Assembly: GCA_025449115.1 (NCBI GenBank)
Contig: JAHLKC010000020.1
Coordinates: forward strand, 332,786 to 396,785
Direction: 5' to 3'
Length of the DNA stretch: 64,000 nucleotides
Source: Chytridium lagenaria
Taxonomy: Eukaryota; Chytridiomycota; Chytridiomycetes; Chytridiales; Chytridiaceae
Part shown: positions 62,300-64,000 of the stretch, piece after piece
How the letters are laid out: each line of letters begins with the position of its first letter
How positions within the stretch are numbered: position 1 is the first letter of the stretch
The notes under the pieces: generated by a model
What the model saw: only the letters and a program-made list of their open reading frames with translations
Databases searched by the model: none
What the model was told of the DNA's origin: nothing
Translations under genes and position numbers: made by a program

Positions 62300-63306
62300 G
62301 TAGTAGTTTAAAAAATAAACTAGTTGTCAAAGTTATTTTGTTTATTTTGTTTAATTATATGTAAATCATTATTGCCGCATAGGGCATATAATAAAAACAG
62401 TTTGTTTATAAACATTTTCGATTATAATCTTGTTGAAATCCTACGATGCCGCGTTGATAAGCATAAAGCTTTTTACAGCGTCGTCGTAGGATAAGTTTTG
62501 ATTGAGATCCCACCGCACCATCACTCGCTGCAGACTCTAGTCTAGCGAGGTGGTGGGACAGGTCACTTTTTGCAAAAAATGAATTGGTCAAGATTTATTT
62601 TTCGCGAAATTTGGTGAAGTCCAAACTTCGTTAACAAAATAAAATGAAAATAAATTGATTTTTTCGCGGGGAAACCCCTTTATAATGCAGTTCGAAATTT
62701 TTAAACGCGTTTTCTGCAAGCCAATATGAAGCATGCTGCATGGGATGGTGGTCATAACCCATAAAATAAGAAATGACCAGTTTGAAATATAGTATCATAA
62801 TCATAATAAAAATGAAAATGAAAATGCAAGCTAGAAGCTCGAAAATGAAAGAGGATGTATAAAACATGCTCAGGATGCGCTTTGAAAGCGAGGTGAGGCC
62901 TAAAAGTCGAGAAATCGAGTTTTAATAGCCAATTTTTCTCAGTAGATAATAAGGAAGCCTAAAGGCTCCATCTAGTGAGGTAGGTATCACATATAGCATG
63001 GCCCAGTGGCGTGAGAACGCGACGTGATGGCCATGCAGTGATGATGTGGGCTCTGGTGGGCCTCCCATGAAGTCCAGATCATTCTGAGGGATCAGAACAA
63101 TGACGGGACAATGGGAGGTGACACAAAATGATTCTGGGCATGCCGGGAGGGAGGTAGGAGGTCCCTGCATGCCCATCAACCATCCAGAAGTCCATTTTCA
63201 GCGGGGGAACGCGTCCAGATCGGTCCAGAGCGTCGGTGACGTCGATTTTGCGAAAGAAATAAAGCAAAAGAAGCAAAATTCGACGAGAAACTCACCAGAA
63301 CACCCA
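62300..63306 (-). other. Element leader region
   Basis: About 1 kb between the right LTR and the gag-like ORF. It is AT-rich and has only short ORFs. It corresponds to the 5' untranslated leader of the element transcript. Confidence 0.5.
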
Positions 63307-63324
63307 TTTTAGGTTGGGCCCCCA
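63307..63324 (-). other. Candidate primer-binding site
   Basis: On the minus strand, one base after the LTR end, the sequence reads TGGGGGCCCAACCTAAAA. A TGG start is expected of a site complementary to a tRNA 3' CCA end. Which tRNA would match was not determined. Confidence 0.5.
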
Positions 63325-63325
63325 C

Positions 63326-64000
63326 TGTGATCTTCTCTTGACCCATCCCTCCCTACCTAGCTTCGACTAGGGGGTAGGGGAGAAGAGTAAAGGAGTTGCT
63401 CCAGCAGAGCAAGTCCACAGAGCACCTAGGGACAGGATGTACTCCTGAATCTAAGTGATGTTGTTGTTGTTTGGCGATGGTGTGGGTGAGTGATCGCGAG
63501 ATTCTGCTTATATTAAGGGAGAAGGGAACGTGTTTAGTATCTTCATTATCGACTTACCTTGCTGCTAAACCAATATCAGCACCAGATCGTCTCCAGGCGA
63601 TCGGGGATGGCTATAAGTCTCCATGCCACCCTACTATGGCACCTTTTGGAACATGGGCTCTCGTTTGCCTCTCAGAGCTTAGAACAGGGTAACCTCACTC
63701 ATTGCCTGCCGTTAGCGCCTGATCATCGGGTCGGAGAGCACCAGAGGTGGAATGTAGCTGACCAAGCCTCGACTAAAGGACACTGTGAATGAGGAGGTTC
63801 CATCACAGCCTTCTGTCTCAAACGGCCGGATTGCAGCTTCACCAGGTGGTAAGGGGGCAGAGGGGTCGACTGTCATCCAACTAAGAGTGAAGGGGAGATC
63901 ACGCCGCGAGGCCACGCGCGTGGTGATAGAGGATAGGGGATCAACTCAATATCAACTACTTAATTCAACAAGGTACAAATTAAATCAAGAAATCTCTCAT
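63326..64000 (-). repeat. LTR, partial (5' LTR of the minus-strand element)
   Basis: A direct repeat of the left LTR from TGTGATCTTC onward, cut by the window end after 675 bp. Differences from the left copy are small, for example CTTATATTAAGG against CTTATTTAAGG and GAGGAGGTTCC against GAGGAGGGGTTCC. Confidence 0.9.

Larger units (their letters stand above)
57610..64000 (-). mobile_element. LTR-flanked element with gag-like and AP-endonuclease ORFs, no RT seen
   Basis: Two direct repeats (57,610-58,547, and 63,326 to beyond the window) begin TGTGATC and, for the complete copy, end TTCACA, the TG..CA ends of LTRs. They differ by only a handful of bases over the shared 675 bp, so the insertion is young. 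The purine-rich strand next to the left repeat and a TGGGGGCCCAAC candidate primer site next to the right repeat both say the element reads on the minus strand. Its 5' LTR is therefore the right one. The interior is about 4.8 kb: leader, gag-like ORF, endonuclease ORF. I found no reverse transcriptase, RNase H, integrase or aspartic protease motif. Its right end and target-site duplication are outside the window. Confidence 0.8.

Overview
The window looks like nuclear DNA of an early-diverging, flagellated (chytrid-like) fungus. The genes are dense and carry many short introns (about 35-120 bp, GT..AG). The inventory mixes fungal genes (MET17, a Pho80/Pcl-type cyclin, a Fus1-like SH3 membrane protein) with genes that higher fungi have mostly lost: a T-box transcription factor and a pericentrin-like protein with a C-terminal PACT domain. 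These fit an organism that keeps centrioles and zoospores. The lineage is my inference; no marker gene such as rRNA is present. Almost every conserved gene carries isolated one-base frame breaks, usually inside short homopolymers and inside motifs that must be intact. I read these as mostly uncorrected assembly indels, so coordinates below are gene spans and not clean open frames.

Layout. 1-2.6 kb: two related ankyrin-type genes (minus). 2.8-4.0 kb: unknown plus-strand gene. 4.4-6.0 kb: T-box factor (minus), with an ACGCGT cluster upstream. 6.5-8.5 kb: METTL25-type methyltransferase (minus). 8.7-11.2 kb: KIN1/MARK/NUAK-type kinase with a KA1-like end (minus). 12.0-14.7 kb: cyclin (minus). 14.7-17.0 kb: no gene seen. 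17.0-19.8 kb: Cys-rich zinc-finger protein (plus). 20.1-22.8 kb: unknown membrane protein (plus). 23.4-24.9 kb: TM/SH3 protein (plus). 25.2-26.7 kb: IMP4 (plus). 27.3-34.5 kb: long pericentrin-like coiled-coil protein with nested internal repeats (plus). 35.3 kb: small secreted protein (minus). 35.9-38.4 kb: tail-to-tail pair of membrane-anchored SET-domain paralogues. 39.7-40.3 kb: SIKE/FGFR1OP2-like coiled coil (plus). 40.3-41.3 kb: IND1/NUBPL (minus).

41.6-48.4 kb is a tandem array of four units of about 1.65 kb, each with one synaptobrevin-like R-SNARE gene (minus). A separate, diverged R-SNARE-like gene follows on the plus strand at 49.3-50.3 kb. Then come an ankyrin protein (minus), MET17 (plus) and an F-box/ankyrin gene (minus).

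57.6-64.0 kb is an LTR-flanked mobile element that runs off the window. It reads on the minus strand, with a gag-like ORF followed by an ORF carrying a complete exonuclease III/APE-type endonuclease domain. I see no reverse transcriptase, integrase or protease in its 4.8 kb interior. This element and the R-SNARE array are the most unusual parts of the window.
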